Origin: Extensimonas soli
GTDB lineage: Bacteria > Pseudomonadota > Gammaproteobacteria > Burkholderiales > Burkholderiaceae_C
DNA length: 64,000 bases
Reading direction: 5' to 3'
Assembly: GCF_029211265.1 (NCBI RefSeq)
Contig: NZ_JARGEL010000032.1
Location: 127,659-191,658 of the forward strand
In this document: positions 25,790 through 34,119 of the stretch, piece after piece
Position numbering within the stretch: the first letter of the stretch is position 1
Layout of the letters: the number at the start of each line of letters is the position of its first letter
The notes under the pieces: generated by a model
The model's database searches: none
Seen by the model: the letters and a program-made list of their open reading frames with translations, nothing else
Told to the model about the DNA's origin: nothing
Translations under genes and position numbers: made by a program

Positions 25790-26146
25790 TCAGAAACCCG
25801 GCTCGAACCACACGGGCTCCTGCCGGCGCAGCTGGGCCATGAGTTCCAGCGTGGCGGGCACCAGGGCGCGCAGGCCGTACCAGACTTCTTCCTGCCGGGG
25901 CTGCGCGTTTTGTTCCAGCAACTGCTGCAGCCGCGCCCAGCCGTGCCAGTCCAGCTTGGTCAGGCGCAGACGCAGCGGCTCGGGCAGGTGCGCGAGGGTC
26001 TGGGCCATTTCCAGCAGATGGGCTTCGACGCGCGCCAGGGTGTTGGCGCTCGCGAACAGCTCTTGCTCGCTTTCCATGGGCGCGAGCAGCGCACGCAGCG
26101 CCTGGCCGCGGCTTTGCAGAATTTCGTATTGGATGCGGGGCAGCAT
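25790..26146 (-). CDS. Uncharacterised nif-operon protein (118 aa)
   Basis: Not recognised. The frame's ATG at 26146 gives a helical, soluble protein with no Cys: QYEILQSRGQALRALLAPMES, then leucine-rich helices (LLEMAQTLAHLPEPLRLRLTKLDWHGWARLQQLL) and EEVWYGLRALVPATLELMAQL. It lies between a 162-aa unknown gene and nifE, same strand as nifHDK, so a role in nitrogenase maturation or protection is inferred from context only. Codon use matches neighbouring nif genes. Confidence 0.7.
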   Translation of the reverse strand: MLPRIQYEILQSRGQALRALLAPMESEQELFASANTLARVEAHLLEMAQTLAHLPEPLRLRLTKLDWHGWARLQQLLEQNAQPRQEEVWYGLRALVPATLELMAQLRRQEPVWFEPGF

Positions 26147-26252
26147 GGTGTGGGCCTCGGAGGATGCCGGGCCTTGCAGCCGGGCGGGTGGACAAAGCGC
26201 CGGCCCGCCGCAGGGCACATGCTGGGCGGGGGGGGCTTGCAGGCTCAGCCTT

Positions 26253-26741
26253 TTAGTTGTCGTCCGCCAGCACTTCGAGCGCGACAAGTTGCTCGTACAG
26301 CGCCCGGCGCGCGTGCCAGTGGGCCGGCCCGGCAATGCGCGGGTCGGCACCTTCGAAGGCGCCGACTGCCGCACGCTCGTCCCAGTAGATGCAATGCAGC
26401 CCCGTGCGCGCGTTCAGGGCCGCGGCCAGGGCGGCGCGCGCGCTGACGGGCTCGGCGCGCAGGACGCCGCGCCCGAGCAGGTGGTCGGCACGGTACAGCG
26501 GCGTGTCAAAGCCGTGTTCATCGCCCAAGGCACAGAGGGCGGGGTAGTGCGCGCGCGCCTGAGCGCTCGTGGCGTCGTCGTGGCCCAGGGCGTCGAGCAG
26601 GCCGCGGGGCGTGACTTCGTCGTAAATTTCCCAGGGCTGCAGCGGGTCGCTGGCAGCCACCTTGCGCGAGAAGTCCGCGTCGTCGTAGGCAAACCAGGCT
26701 TTGGGCAGCCCTTGCGTGGGCACTTCCAGCACGTAAATCAT
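26253..26741 (-). CDS. Uncharacterised nif-operon protein (162 aa)
   Basis: Not recognised. The opening MIYVLEVPTQGLPKAWFAYDDADFSRKVAA and PWEIYDEVTPRGLLDALG suggest a compact alpha/beta domain with many Trp/Tyr. The C-terminal half has LHCIYWDERAAVGAFEGADPR and WHARRALYEQLVALEVLA. No signal peptide or membrane segment. It is downstream of nifK and a 105-aa unknown gene in the nifHDK direction. Confidence 0.75.
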   Translation of the reverse strand: MIYVLEVPTQGLPKAWFAYDDADFSRKVAASDPLQPWEIYDEVTPRGLLDALGHDDATSAQARAHYPALCALGDEHGFDTPLYRADHLLGRGVLRAEPVSARAALAAALNARTGLHCIYWDERAAVGAFEGADPRIAGPAHWHARRALYEQLVALEVLADDN

Positions 26742-26791
26742 GGCCAGACTCCCCGGTTCTTGTTCTTATCTGCGCGCTGCGCCGCGCCGTC

Positions 26792-27109
26792 TCATTCGAC
26801 GCCTTCGGCCGCCGTCTTGTCCCACACGGCCTTGCGGATGCGCTGGGTGATGCCGGCGGGGCTGGCATCGAAAATGCGCTGCGCCGCGCTCAGCGCCCCT
26901 TGCGCGATGGCGGCCTGCTCCAGCGTGAGGGGCAGGCGGCCTGCGACATGGGTGGCGCCGGGCACGGCGCGCGCGATCGCCTGCCGGTTCGGGTGCTCGT
27001 CGAGCGGCACCAGGCTGCTCGCTTCGCGCACCCCCGCCAGGCAGACCCAGCCATCGATGACTTCTACTGCGCGACCGTCTTGCGTGGTCTTGATGTAGGT
27101 GGTTTCCAT
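26792..27109 (-). CDS. Uncharacterised protein directly after nifK (105 aa)
   Basis: Not recognised. It starts 20 bp after nifK, so it is very likely co-transcribed with nifHDK. METTYIKTTQDGRAVEVIDGWVCLAG looks like a small beta-rich start; the C-terminal half is helical (LTLEQAAIAQGALSAAQRIFDAS, ITQRIRKAVWDKTAA). The usual gene here in many diazotrophs is nifT, but nifT is elsewhere in this window (59594), so this is a different protein. Confidence 0.72.
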   Translation of the reverse strand: METTYIKTTQDGRAVEVIDGWVCLAGVREASSLVPLDEHPNRQAIARAVPGATHVAGRLPLTLEQAAIAQGALSAAQRIFDASPAGITQRIRKAVWDKTAAEGVE

Positions 27110-27129
27110 GGTCGGGCCTGCCGGGGTTG

Positions 27130-28689
27130 TCAGCGGATGATGTCGTAGCTGTAGTCGGTCTTGCCCGGGATGATGGTGTTGGCATCCAGGGTTTCGAAGA
27201 ACTCGTCGAGCAAGGTCACGAGCAGGCGCAGGCCGCCGGCGTAGCCCCAGGTGGGGAAGCGGTGGTAGTGGTGGCGGTCGAAGATCGGGAACACCAGGCG
27301 GATCAGCGGTGTGCCGGTGTCGCGCTCCAGGTATTTGCCGTAGGTGTTGCCGATCAGGAAGTCCACGGGCTCGGTGAACAGCAGCGAGCGCATGTGCCAG
27401 AGGTCGCGCGTCGGGTACACCTTGCAGCCCGCGCCATACGGCGAAGACTCGAACAGTGCGCGCACCTTGCCCGCCCAGGTTTCGTTGCCGTTGGTGGCCA
27501 GCACGTGCGCCGGCTCGGCGCCCAGCTCCAGCAGAAACTCGGTGTAGCCCAGCAGCTGGTCGGGGTCGCCGTACAGCGCGTAGCGCTTGCCGTGCAGGTG
27601 GGCCTGGCTGTCGGCCATGGCGTCGATCAGCTGGCCGCGCTCTTTTTCGAGCTCTGCCGGAATCGGCTTGCCCGTCAGGCGCGCAATGGCCATCAGGAAG
27701 CGGTCGGTGCCGGCCACGCCCACGGGGGCATTGAGCACCACGACTTCCTGGCCGTGCTCGGCGATGAACTTGGTGGTTTTCTCGCAGCAGTATTCCTGGA
27801 AGACGATGGTCGCCTTGGCGTGCAGCGCGGCCTCGACTTCTTCCTTGGTGGTGCCGCCGTCGTACATGCGGAATTCGCCGTCGGTGGGCGTGTCCCAGTT
27901 GCCCGAGGGGTCGCAAAGGATGTTCACCTTGACGCCGAAGAGGTCGAAGATGCGGCGGATTTCCTTCATGTTGCCGACCACGAAGCCGTCGAAGCCACCG
28001 ATGAAGTTGATGCTGTCGTTGGGCACGCGCACCAGCGGTTCGGCCGTTTTCGACTTGCCGTCCCAGAAGTGCTTGAGCACGCCCAAGAGCGCGTTGTCAT
28101 AGCCCGTGATGTGGCTGCCCACGAAGGCCGGCGTGTGCGCGAACGGCACGTCGAATGCGTCCGGCACCGAGCCCTTTTGCTTGGCGTTTTTGATGAAGGC
28201 GTCGAGGTCGTCGCCGATCACCTCGGCCATGCAGGTGGTGGAGACGGCGATCATCTCGGGCTTGTAGAGGTTGTAGGCGTTGGCCAGGCCGTCGATCATG
28301 TTGTTGAGGCCGCCGAACACGGCCGCGTCTTCGGTCATCGAGGAGCTGACGCACGAGGTCGGCTCCTTGAAGTGGCGCGAGAAGTGCGAGCGGTAGTAGG
28401 CCACGCAGCCCTGGCTGCCGTGCACGAAGCTCAGCGTCTTGGCAAAGCCGTTGGCCACATAAACGGCGCCCAGCGGCTGGCAGGCCTTGGCGGGGTTCAC
28501 CGTAAGGGCCTCGCGGGCGAAATTCTTCTGCTTGTAGTCTTCGGTCTTGGTCCATTCGACGATCTGCTTGATGCTCTCGTCTGAATGGTTGAACTCGAAG
28601 TTCTCTTTCTTGCTGCGAAAGATCTCCTGGTATTCGGGTTCACGGAACAGCAGTTCGTGGTCCAGGATTTTGTCGGCGGATTGCGGCAT
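27130..28689 (-). CDS. nifK: Nitrogenase molybdenum-iron protein beta chain NifK
   Basis: A 519-aa beta subunit of dinitrogenase. P-cluster ligands are Cys70 ([11 protein letters not shown]), Cys95 ([21 protein letters not shown]) and Cys153 ([12 protein letters not shown]). The longer N-terminal arm ([19 protein letters not shown]) is typical of Mo-nitrogenase NifK. It forms the alpha2-beta2 tetramer with NifD. It is separated from nifD by 135 bp holding a large stem-loop. Confidence 0.98.
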   Translation of the reverse strand: MPQSADKILDHELLFREPEYQEIFRSKKENFEFNHSDESIKQIVEWTKTEDYKQKNFAREALTVNPAKACQPLGAVYVANGFAKTLSFVHGSQGCVAYYRSHFSRHFKEPTSCVSSSMTEDAAVFGGLNNMIDGLANAYNLYKPEMIAVSTTCMAEVIGDDLDAFIKNAKQKGSVPDAFDVPFAHTPAFVGSHITGYDNALLGVLKHFWDGKSKTAEPLVRVPNDSINFIGGFDGFVVGNMKEIRRIFDLFGVKVNILCDPSGNWDTPTDGEFRMYDGGTTKEEVEAALHAKATIVFQEYCCEKTTKFIAEHGQEVVVLNAPVGVAGTDRFLMAIARLTGKPIPAELEKERGQLIDAMADSQAHLHGKRYALYGDPDQLLGYTEFLLELGAEPAHVLATNGNETWAGKVRALFESSPYGAGCKVYPTRDLWHMRSLLFTEPVDFLIGNTYGKYLERDTGTPLIRLVFPIFDRHHYHRFPTWGYAGGLRLLVTLLDEFFETLDANTIIPGKTDYSYDIIR

Positions 28690-28741
28690 GGTGGGACTCC
28701 AAAAAGGTAACGGGTGGGCGTGGGGCCGGTGCGGTGCCGGG

Positions 28742-28796
28742 CCTGAACGCAGCAGGGAGGGCGGCGCGGTGCCAGACTCCCTGCGCGCTGTTCAGG
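28742..28796 (-). other. nifD-nifK intergenic stem-loop
   Basis: CCTGAACGCAGCAGGGAG (28742-28759) pairs imperfectly with CTCCCTGCGCGCTGTTCAGG (28777-28796) around a 17-nt loop. There is no T run, so it is not a classical terminator. It could stabilise upstream mRNA or adjust the nifD:nifK ratio. Next to it, the 11-mer GCCGCCTGAAC is repeated in tandem through the nifD stop codon. Confidence 0.55.
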
Positions 28797-28824
28797 CGGC
28801 GGTACAGCGGCGTTCAGGCGGCGT

Positions 28825-30288
28825 TCAGGCGGCTTTCTTCCAGGGGGCCTTGGTCAGGCCCCAGATCGGGCTGGAGATCGCCATGTCCATGTCACGGGCG
28901 AAGATGGCAAAGCCGTCGTAGCCGTGGTAGGGGCCGGAGTAGTCCCAGCTGTGCATCTGGCGGAAGGGCACACCCATCTTCTGGAACACGTACTTTTCCT
29001 TGATGCCCGAGCCGACCAGATCGGGCTGGACCTGTTCGACAAACTTCTCGAACTCGTAGCCGGTCACGTCGTCGTAGATCAGCGTGCCGTCCTTGATGTA
29101 GTGCGTGGTGCGCTGGTAGTCGTCGTTGTGGCCGAACTCGTAGCCCGTGCCGACCACGTCCATGCCCAGGTCTTCATAGGCGCCGATGACGTGGCGCGGG
29201 CGCAGGCCGCCGACGAACAGCATCACCTTCTTGCCCTGCAGGCGCGGCTTGTATTTGGCAATCACCGCGTCCATCAGCGGGCGGTACTTGGCGATGACCT
29301 TTTCGGCGTTGGCCTTGATGGTGTCGTCGAAGTGGCTGGCGATCTCGCGCAGGCTCTTTTCGATCATGGTCGGGCCGAAGAAGTTGTATTCGACCCAGGG
29401 AATGCCGTACTTTTCTTCCATGTGCCGGCTGATGTAGTTCATCGAGCGGTAGCAGTGCAGCACATTGAGCTTGGCCTTGGGCGTGTTTTCGAGCTCGGCG
29501 ATCGTGCCGTCGCCCGACCATTGGGCGATCACGCGCAGGCCCATCTCTTCGAGCAGGATGCGGCTGGACCAGGCGTCGCCGCCGATGTTGTAGTCGCCGA
29601 TGATGGCCACGTCGTAGGGCGTGCTGACAAATTCGGGGCGCTTGTTCGGGTCGGTCTTGTCGAACACCCAGTCGCGGATGGCGTCGTTGGCAATGTGGTG
29701 GCCCAGCGACTGGCTCACGCCGCGAAAGCCCTCGCAGCGCACCGGCACGATGGTCTTGCCCTCGTATTCCTTGCTTTTCTTCTTCGAGACGGCCTCGATG
29801 TCGTCGCCGATCAGGCCGATCGGGCACTCGCTCTGGATCGAGATGCCCTTGTTCAGCGGGAACAGGTCCTGGATCTCGTCGATGATCTTGTCGAGCTTCT
29901 TGTCGCCGCCGAAGACGATGTCCTTTTCCTGGAAATCGGAGGTGAACTGCATGGTCACGAAGGTGTCCACGCCGGTCGTGCCGATGTAGTAGTTGCGGCG
30001 CGCGGCCCACGAATACTGGCCGCAGCCCACGGGGCCGTGGCTGATGTGGATCATGTCCTTGATCGGGCCCCACACGACCCCCTTGGAGCCTGCATACGCA
30101 CAGCCGCGGATGGTCATCACGCCGGGCAGGGACTTGATGTTGGACTTCACGCCGCAATCGGGCTTGCCGTCTTCGAACGTGCCCAGGTGTTTGGCGCGCC
30201 GCTTGGCCATTTTTTCGGGATAGGCCTTCAGCACTTCATCGATCAAGGCCTTGTTGGCGGCCTTGCGCTCTTCAACGGTGGCGGTCAT
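28825..30288 (-). CDS. nifD: Nitrogenase molybdenum-iron protein alpha chain NifD
   Basis: A 487-aa alpha subunit holding the active-site cofactor. P-cluster ligands are Cys63 (RGCAYAG), Cys89 ([11 protein letters not shown]) and Cys155 ([12 protein letters not shown]). FeMo-cofactor ligands are Cys279 ([13 protein letters not shown]) and His446 ([17 protein letters not shown]). [17 protein letters not shown] is also present. These mark a Mo-type enzyme rather than a V- or Fe-only alternative. It works with NifK and receives electrons from NifH. Confidence 0.98.
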   Translation of the reverse strand: MTATVEERKAANKALIDEVLKAYPEKMAKRRAKHLGTFEDGKPDCGVKSNIKSLPGVMTIRGCAYAGSKGVVWGPIKDMIHISHGPVGCGQYSWAARRNYYIGTTGVDTFVTMQFTSDFQEKDIVFGGDKKLDKIIDEIQDLFPLNKGISIQSECPIGLIGDDIEAVSKKKSKEYEGKTIVPVRCEGFRGVSQSLGHHIANDAIRDWVFDKTDPNKRPEFVSTPYDVAIIGDYNIGGDAWSSRILLEEMGLRVIAQWSGDGTIAELENTPKAKLNVLHCYRSMNYISRHMEEKYGIPWVEYNFFGPTMIEKSLREIASHFDDTIKANAEKVIAKYRPLMDAVIAKYKPRLQGKKVMLFVGGLRPRHVIGAYEDLGMDVVGTGYEFGHNDDYQRTTHYIKDGTLIYDDVTGYEFEKFVEQVQPDLVGSGIKEKYVFQKMGVPFRQMHSWDYSGPYHGYDGFAIFARDMDMAISSPIWGLTKAPWKKAA

Positions 30289-30327
30289 GGGGGACTCCAG
30301 TCAGTGGGGGTTGTGGTCGGGCGGCCG

Positions 30328-30361
30328 CCCGGATCGCGCTCTTGCGCAGCGACGATCCGGG
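30328..30361 (-). other. nifH-nifD intergenic stem-loop
   Basis: CCCGGATCG (30328-30336) pairs with CGATCCGGG (30353-30361), with further CGCT/AGCG pairing inside. It lies in the 85-bp gap between nifH and nifD. Hairpins here in other diazotrophs are thought to keep nifH mRNA in excess over nifDK. Confidence 0.6.
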
Positions 30362-30373
30362 CTGCGCGCTTCT

Positions 30374-31315
<942 letters not shown>

Positions 31316-31389
31316 TCAGCCTTTCGTGCCTGCTGCTCTTCTTCTGTAGGTTCACGTTTGGCGGAACTGGTGTTCGCGCAGCCTTGCTC

Positions 31390-31406
31390 TGCAGCTTCCG
31401 TGCCAA
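31390..31406 (-). promoter_or_regulatory. Sigma-54 promoter of nifHDK
   Basis: On the minus strand TTGGCACGGAAGCTGCA holds TGGCACG at -24 and TGC at -12 with the required 10-bp GG/GC gap. The start of transcription would be near 31379, leaving a ~120-nt leader. Confidence 0.88.
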
Positions 31407-31510
31407 GCCCTTCGTGCCGCCTGCACGCAGTGGCGCGCCGTGGCGTGTTTCCTAGGGAAAAGGGCGTTTGCGCCGGGGTGCGGGGCCGGTTTTCCAGGCG
31501 GGAGGGCGTT

Positions 31511-31526
31511 TGTCCGCTTCCCGACA
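31511..31526. promoter_or_regulatory. NifA upstream activator site shared by two divergent promoters
   Basis: TGT-CCGCTTCCCG-ACA matches the NifA consensus TGT-N10-ACA exactly. Its centre is about 113 bp from the -24 element of the nifH promoter on one side and of the 202-aa gene promoter on the other. No second perfect site is found in the 488-bp intergenic region. Confidence 0.85.
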
Positions 31527-31630
31527 AAACTGCGAATCGCGTCGCAAAAAACGGGGGGAGGGCGCTCCGCCCCCGGCTTTGTGTCGCATTTGCACGCGGC
31601 GGCCTCGGGGGGCGCCAAGGCAGGCGTGCC

Positions 31631-31645
31631 TGGTACGGCGATTGC
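31631..31645 (+). promoter_or_regulatory. Sigma-54 promoter of the plus-strand nif-associated operon
   Basis: TGGTACG-GCGA-TTGCT is a near-consensus -24/-12 element (GG and GC 10 bp apart), about 100 bp upstream of the 202-aa gene and divergent from nifH. Confidence 0.83.
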
Positions 31646-31746
31646 TGGATCAATGCCCATGCAATCTTTGTGGCGCGGCTTGCAGTGCATGGCAGTGCCC
31701 GCGCCCGGCTTGCATGCCCCTCTCACACCCCACCCAAGGAACACCC

Positions 31747-32355
31747 ATGACCGCCACGCTTGCCCGCCCGGAACTCGACGACACCGCATTTGCCCGGCTC
31801 GAAGCCGAGGGGCGCCTGCTCAACCCCCTGCTCAAGGGGCCGACCAACAAGTTCGGCCGCGTCGGCTTTCGCGGCGAGCTGGCGCTGCGCTTTGCGCCCA
31901 AGCTGGCCGACGAGGCCCGCCCGCCTGAATTGATGTGCACCCAGGTGCTGGCCATTGCCAACGTGGGCGAAAAGCATCTGCCGTTTTTTGCTGGCTACCT
32001 GCTGAGCTTCGAGCACCTCAAGGACGTGGCCGAAGTGCTGGGCGATGCGCTCAGCGCCGGGGGCAAGTATTTCTTGTATTGCAACAACATCGACCTGTCG
32101 AAAAAGTACCAGGTGCCCTACAAGGGCGCCATGTTTTACGTGCTGCCCATAGACGAGGCCACGGTCTATAACGAGTTGCTCGAGCTTTTCTACATCGACA
32201 AAGGCGATCTCAAGAAAAAAGACACCGCGGGCAAGCTCGACGCCATTGCCGACGCCGCGCTCAAGTTCGACGTCACCTTCGACACCATCACCTACAGCGA
32301 AGGGCTGGAGTTGATGGGGCCGGTGCGCAACCCGAACGAGAACCGCCCGGTCTGA
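31747..32355 (+). CDS. Uncharacterised protein divergent from nifH (202 aa)
   Basis: Not recognised. A soluble 202-aa protein with no obvious cofactor motif and two Cys (LMCTQVLAI, KYFLYCNNIDL). Segments include NKFGRVGFRGELALRFAPKL, HLPFFAGYLLSFEHLKDVAEVL and a C-terminal YSEGLELMGPVRNP. A clear AAGGA ribosome site precedes the ATG. It has its own sigma-54 promoter sharing the NifA site with nifH, so it should be induced in parallel with nitrogenase. It leads an operon with rhodanese, nifO and fmdB-like genes. Confidence 0.82.
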   Translation: MTATLARPELDDTAFARLEAEGRLLNPLLKGPTNKFGRVGFRGELALRFAPKLADEARPPELMCTQVLAIANVGEKHLPFFAGYLLSFEHLKDVAEVLGDALSAGGKYFLYCNNIDLSKKYQVPYKGAMFYVLPIDEATVYNELLELFYIDKGDLKKKDTAGKLDAIADAALKFDVTFDTITYSEGLELMGPVRNPNENRPV

Positions 32356-32369
32356 GACACCACAGTCCC

Positions 32370-32735
32370 ATGTCTGGCCAACGCACGTTCCGCCGCCTCA
32401 CCGCGCCCGAGCTCGGGGCCTGGCTGCAGGCGCGCCCCGGCGCCCTCGTGCTCGACGCGCGCGACGCGGCCAGTCATGCCCGCGACGGCTGGCCGGGCGC
32501 GGTACTCCTCGCGCGGCACAACCAGGACGCGCTGCTGCTGCAGACCGAGCGCCGCCGCCCCCTCCTGATTTACTGCTACCACGGGATCGCGAGCCAGGAG
32601 TGGGCGCAGATGTTTGCCGACTTCGGCTTCACCGAGGTCTGGGACCTGATCGGCGGCCATGCCGCCTGGGCCGCGGCCCGCTTGGAGCCCGCATCACCGC
32701 TGCGCACCCCGTGGATACCGACCGACCCCCATTGA
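32370..32735 (+). CDS. Rhodanese-domain sulfurtransferase
   Basis: A 121-aa single-domain rhodanese similar to GlpE. VLDARDAASHARDGWPGAVLL gives the N-terminal strand and HxxGH-like region; the active-site loop is LLIYCYHGIASQEWAQMF with the persulfide Cys (~residue 69). It may move sulfane sulfur for cluster or cofactor assembly; context in the NifA-driven operon supports this but the acceptor is unknown. Confidence 0.88.
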   Translation: MSGQRTFRRLTAPELGAWLQARPGALVLDARDAASHARDGWPGAVLLARHNQDALLLQTERRRPLLIYCYHGIASQEWAQMFADFGFTEVWDLIGGHAAWAAARLEPASPLRTPWIPTDPH

Positions 32736-32782
32736 CACCACCGCCCTGCGCGCCAATGCCGCACCACCCCCGCGAGGCTTCC

Positions 32783-33253
32783 ATGGCCCACATCGTCTTT
32801 TATGAAAAGCCCGGCTGCGGCGGCAACGCGCGCCAAAAAGCCTTGCTGCGCGCCGCCGGCCACAGCCTGGAGCTGCGCGACCTGCTGCGCTGGCCGTGGA
32901 CGGCCGAGGCGCTGCTGGCCTTTCTGGCGCCGCTGCCCGTGGCCCAATGGTTCAACCGCGCTGCGCCGCGCATCAAGTCGGGCGAAGTGCAGCCCGAGGC
33001 GCTCGACGGCGCCGCCGCCCTGGCCCTGCTGCTGGACGATCCCTTGCTCATCCGCCGCCCCTTGATGGAGGTGAGGAACGAGCATGGAGTGCAGCGCATG
33101 GTGGGCTTTGATGCGGCGCGCGTGCATGTCTGGGTGGGGCTGGGCGACGCTGCACCCGCTGCTTCAGACAAACCCCTCGAAGGCTGCGCTGCCGCCGCGG
33201 GTCAGCCTTGCTCTGCTTTGTCTGCTACAGGAGATCGACATGCCCATGTATGA
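32783..33253 (+). CDS. nifO: NifO-like, ArsC-family nitrogenase-associated protein
   Basis: A 156-aa thioredoxin-fold protein of the ArsC/Spx group. IVFYEKPGCGGNARQKALLRAAGH (residues 3-26), LRDLLRWPWTAEALLAFL and VAQWFNRAAPRIKSGEVQP match the nitrogenase-associated subfamily. Only one Cys remains in the CxxN-type loop, as in other NifO proteins. NifO has been linked to the balance between nitrogenase and Mo use for nitrate reduction. Its last 14 bp overlap the next start. Confidence 0.85.
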   Translation: MAHIVFYEKPGCGGNARQKALLRAAGHSLELRDLLRWPWTAEALLAFLAPLPVAQWFNRAAPRIKSGEVQPEALDGAAALALLLDDPLLIRRPLMEVRNEHGVQRMVGFDAARVHVWVGLGDAAPAASDKPLEGCAAAAGQPCSALSATGDRHAHV

Positions 33254-33491
33254 CTACCGCTGCCAGGCCTGCGGCCACGGCTTCGAAGCCCTGGTGCGCG
33301 CCGGCAGCACACCCGTCTGTCCAAACTGCGGCAGCAGTGCCCTGGAAAAGTGCGTGTCGGCGATCGCCCCCGCGGGCAGGATCGAAGCCATGCGCATGTC
33401 CAACCGCCGCGCCGCCGCAGCGCAAGGGCTTTTTGACCACTACAGCCCATCCGATAAGGCCAAGCTGCTGCAGGGCAAGAAGGGGATTTGA
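33240..33491 (+). CDS. FmdB-family zinc-ribbon protein
   Basis: An 83-aa protein: MYDYRCQACGHGFEALV and PVCPNCGSSALEK make the CxxC...CxxC zinc ribbon of the FmdB/CxxC family of putative regulators; the tail is basic and helical. An AGGAGA ribosome site precedes the ATG; a second ATG two codons on is possible. It closes the plus-strand operon begun at 31747. Confidence 0.88.
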   Translation: MPMYDYRCQACGHGFEALVRAGSTPVCPNCGSSALEKCVSAIAPAGRIEAMRMSNRRAAAAQGLFDHYSPSDKAKLLQGKKGI

Positions 33492-33921
33492 GACCGTCGG
33501 CTTCCGGGTAGGTTTACGTCAATATCCTTACAATATTTGCTTTTATTGGTTCGGCCACAATCTACCCAAATTGTCCATGAAGCGGTGCTTTGCATCTACG
33601 CGGGTGCTGGCAGGGGGCTGGCGGACTTTTGGCTGCCTGTTTATCGCCAGTGGCACCACAGGGGACTCCCTACAGCATCCATTCTGCCTCGGTAGCATCC
33701 CCCGTCCTCATGAATAATCTGGAATTAACTCGACTTGTTTATCGCGAGCTTGCAGAAGAGGTTCGATTGCCATTGCTCGAGCGGTGCTTTTTATAAATTC
33801 GGCCGTTTGAAGTTGCAATTTTTCCACTTCACCCTCATTTGGGCGGTTAGGGAAAACGTTCAAATTTCAGAGGGCGGGAGCAATAAGTTCGCAGCTGCCG
33901 AGACAACAACAGGCTGAAGCG
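33492..33921. other. Junction region before the helicase gene; no convincing gene
   Basis: A 430-bp stretch of clearly lower GC (runs such as TTACAATATTTGC and TTTTTATAAATTC) than the nif genes on either side. Short frames exist on both strands but none resembles a known protein. It marks the left border of the non-nif insert. Confidence 0.5.
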
Positions 33922-34119
33922 ATGCTGCGAATCAGACGCGATACCGAAGTCGCGACCCTCAAACCGATGCTTGAAGTCAGGCGTCCATGGGCGGTCAGGG
34001 TTGAGGCTGAGCACCGCGCGTTGGACAGTGTGTTCGTGGTCGCCATCCTCAAGGCTGTAAAGCGTCACCAGATAACCGTGCCTGCTGCCGACAAAGCAAA
34101 ATTTCCCGTGGAAGACTGA
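33922..34119 (+). CDS. Possible small ORF coupled to the helicase gene (65 aa)
   Basis: Its stop overlaps the helicase start as TGATG, which suggests coupling. The product (RIRRDTEVATLKPMLEV ... KAVKRHQITVPAADKAKFPVED) is not recognised. On the opposite strand 33847-34152 encodes a rival 101-aa frame (HGYLVTLYSLEDGDHEHTVQ) that looks equally protein-like. Only one of the two, or neither, is likely real. Confidence 0.3.
   Translation: MLRIRRDTEVATLKPMLEVRRPWAVRVEAEHRALDSVFVVAILKAVKRHQITVPAADKAKFPVED

Noticed and set aside
26792..27109. Calling the gene after nifK nifT
   Set aside because: Its sequence lacks the MKVMIR start and a clear nifT is present at 59594-59818.
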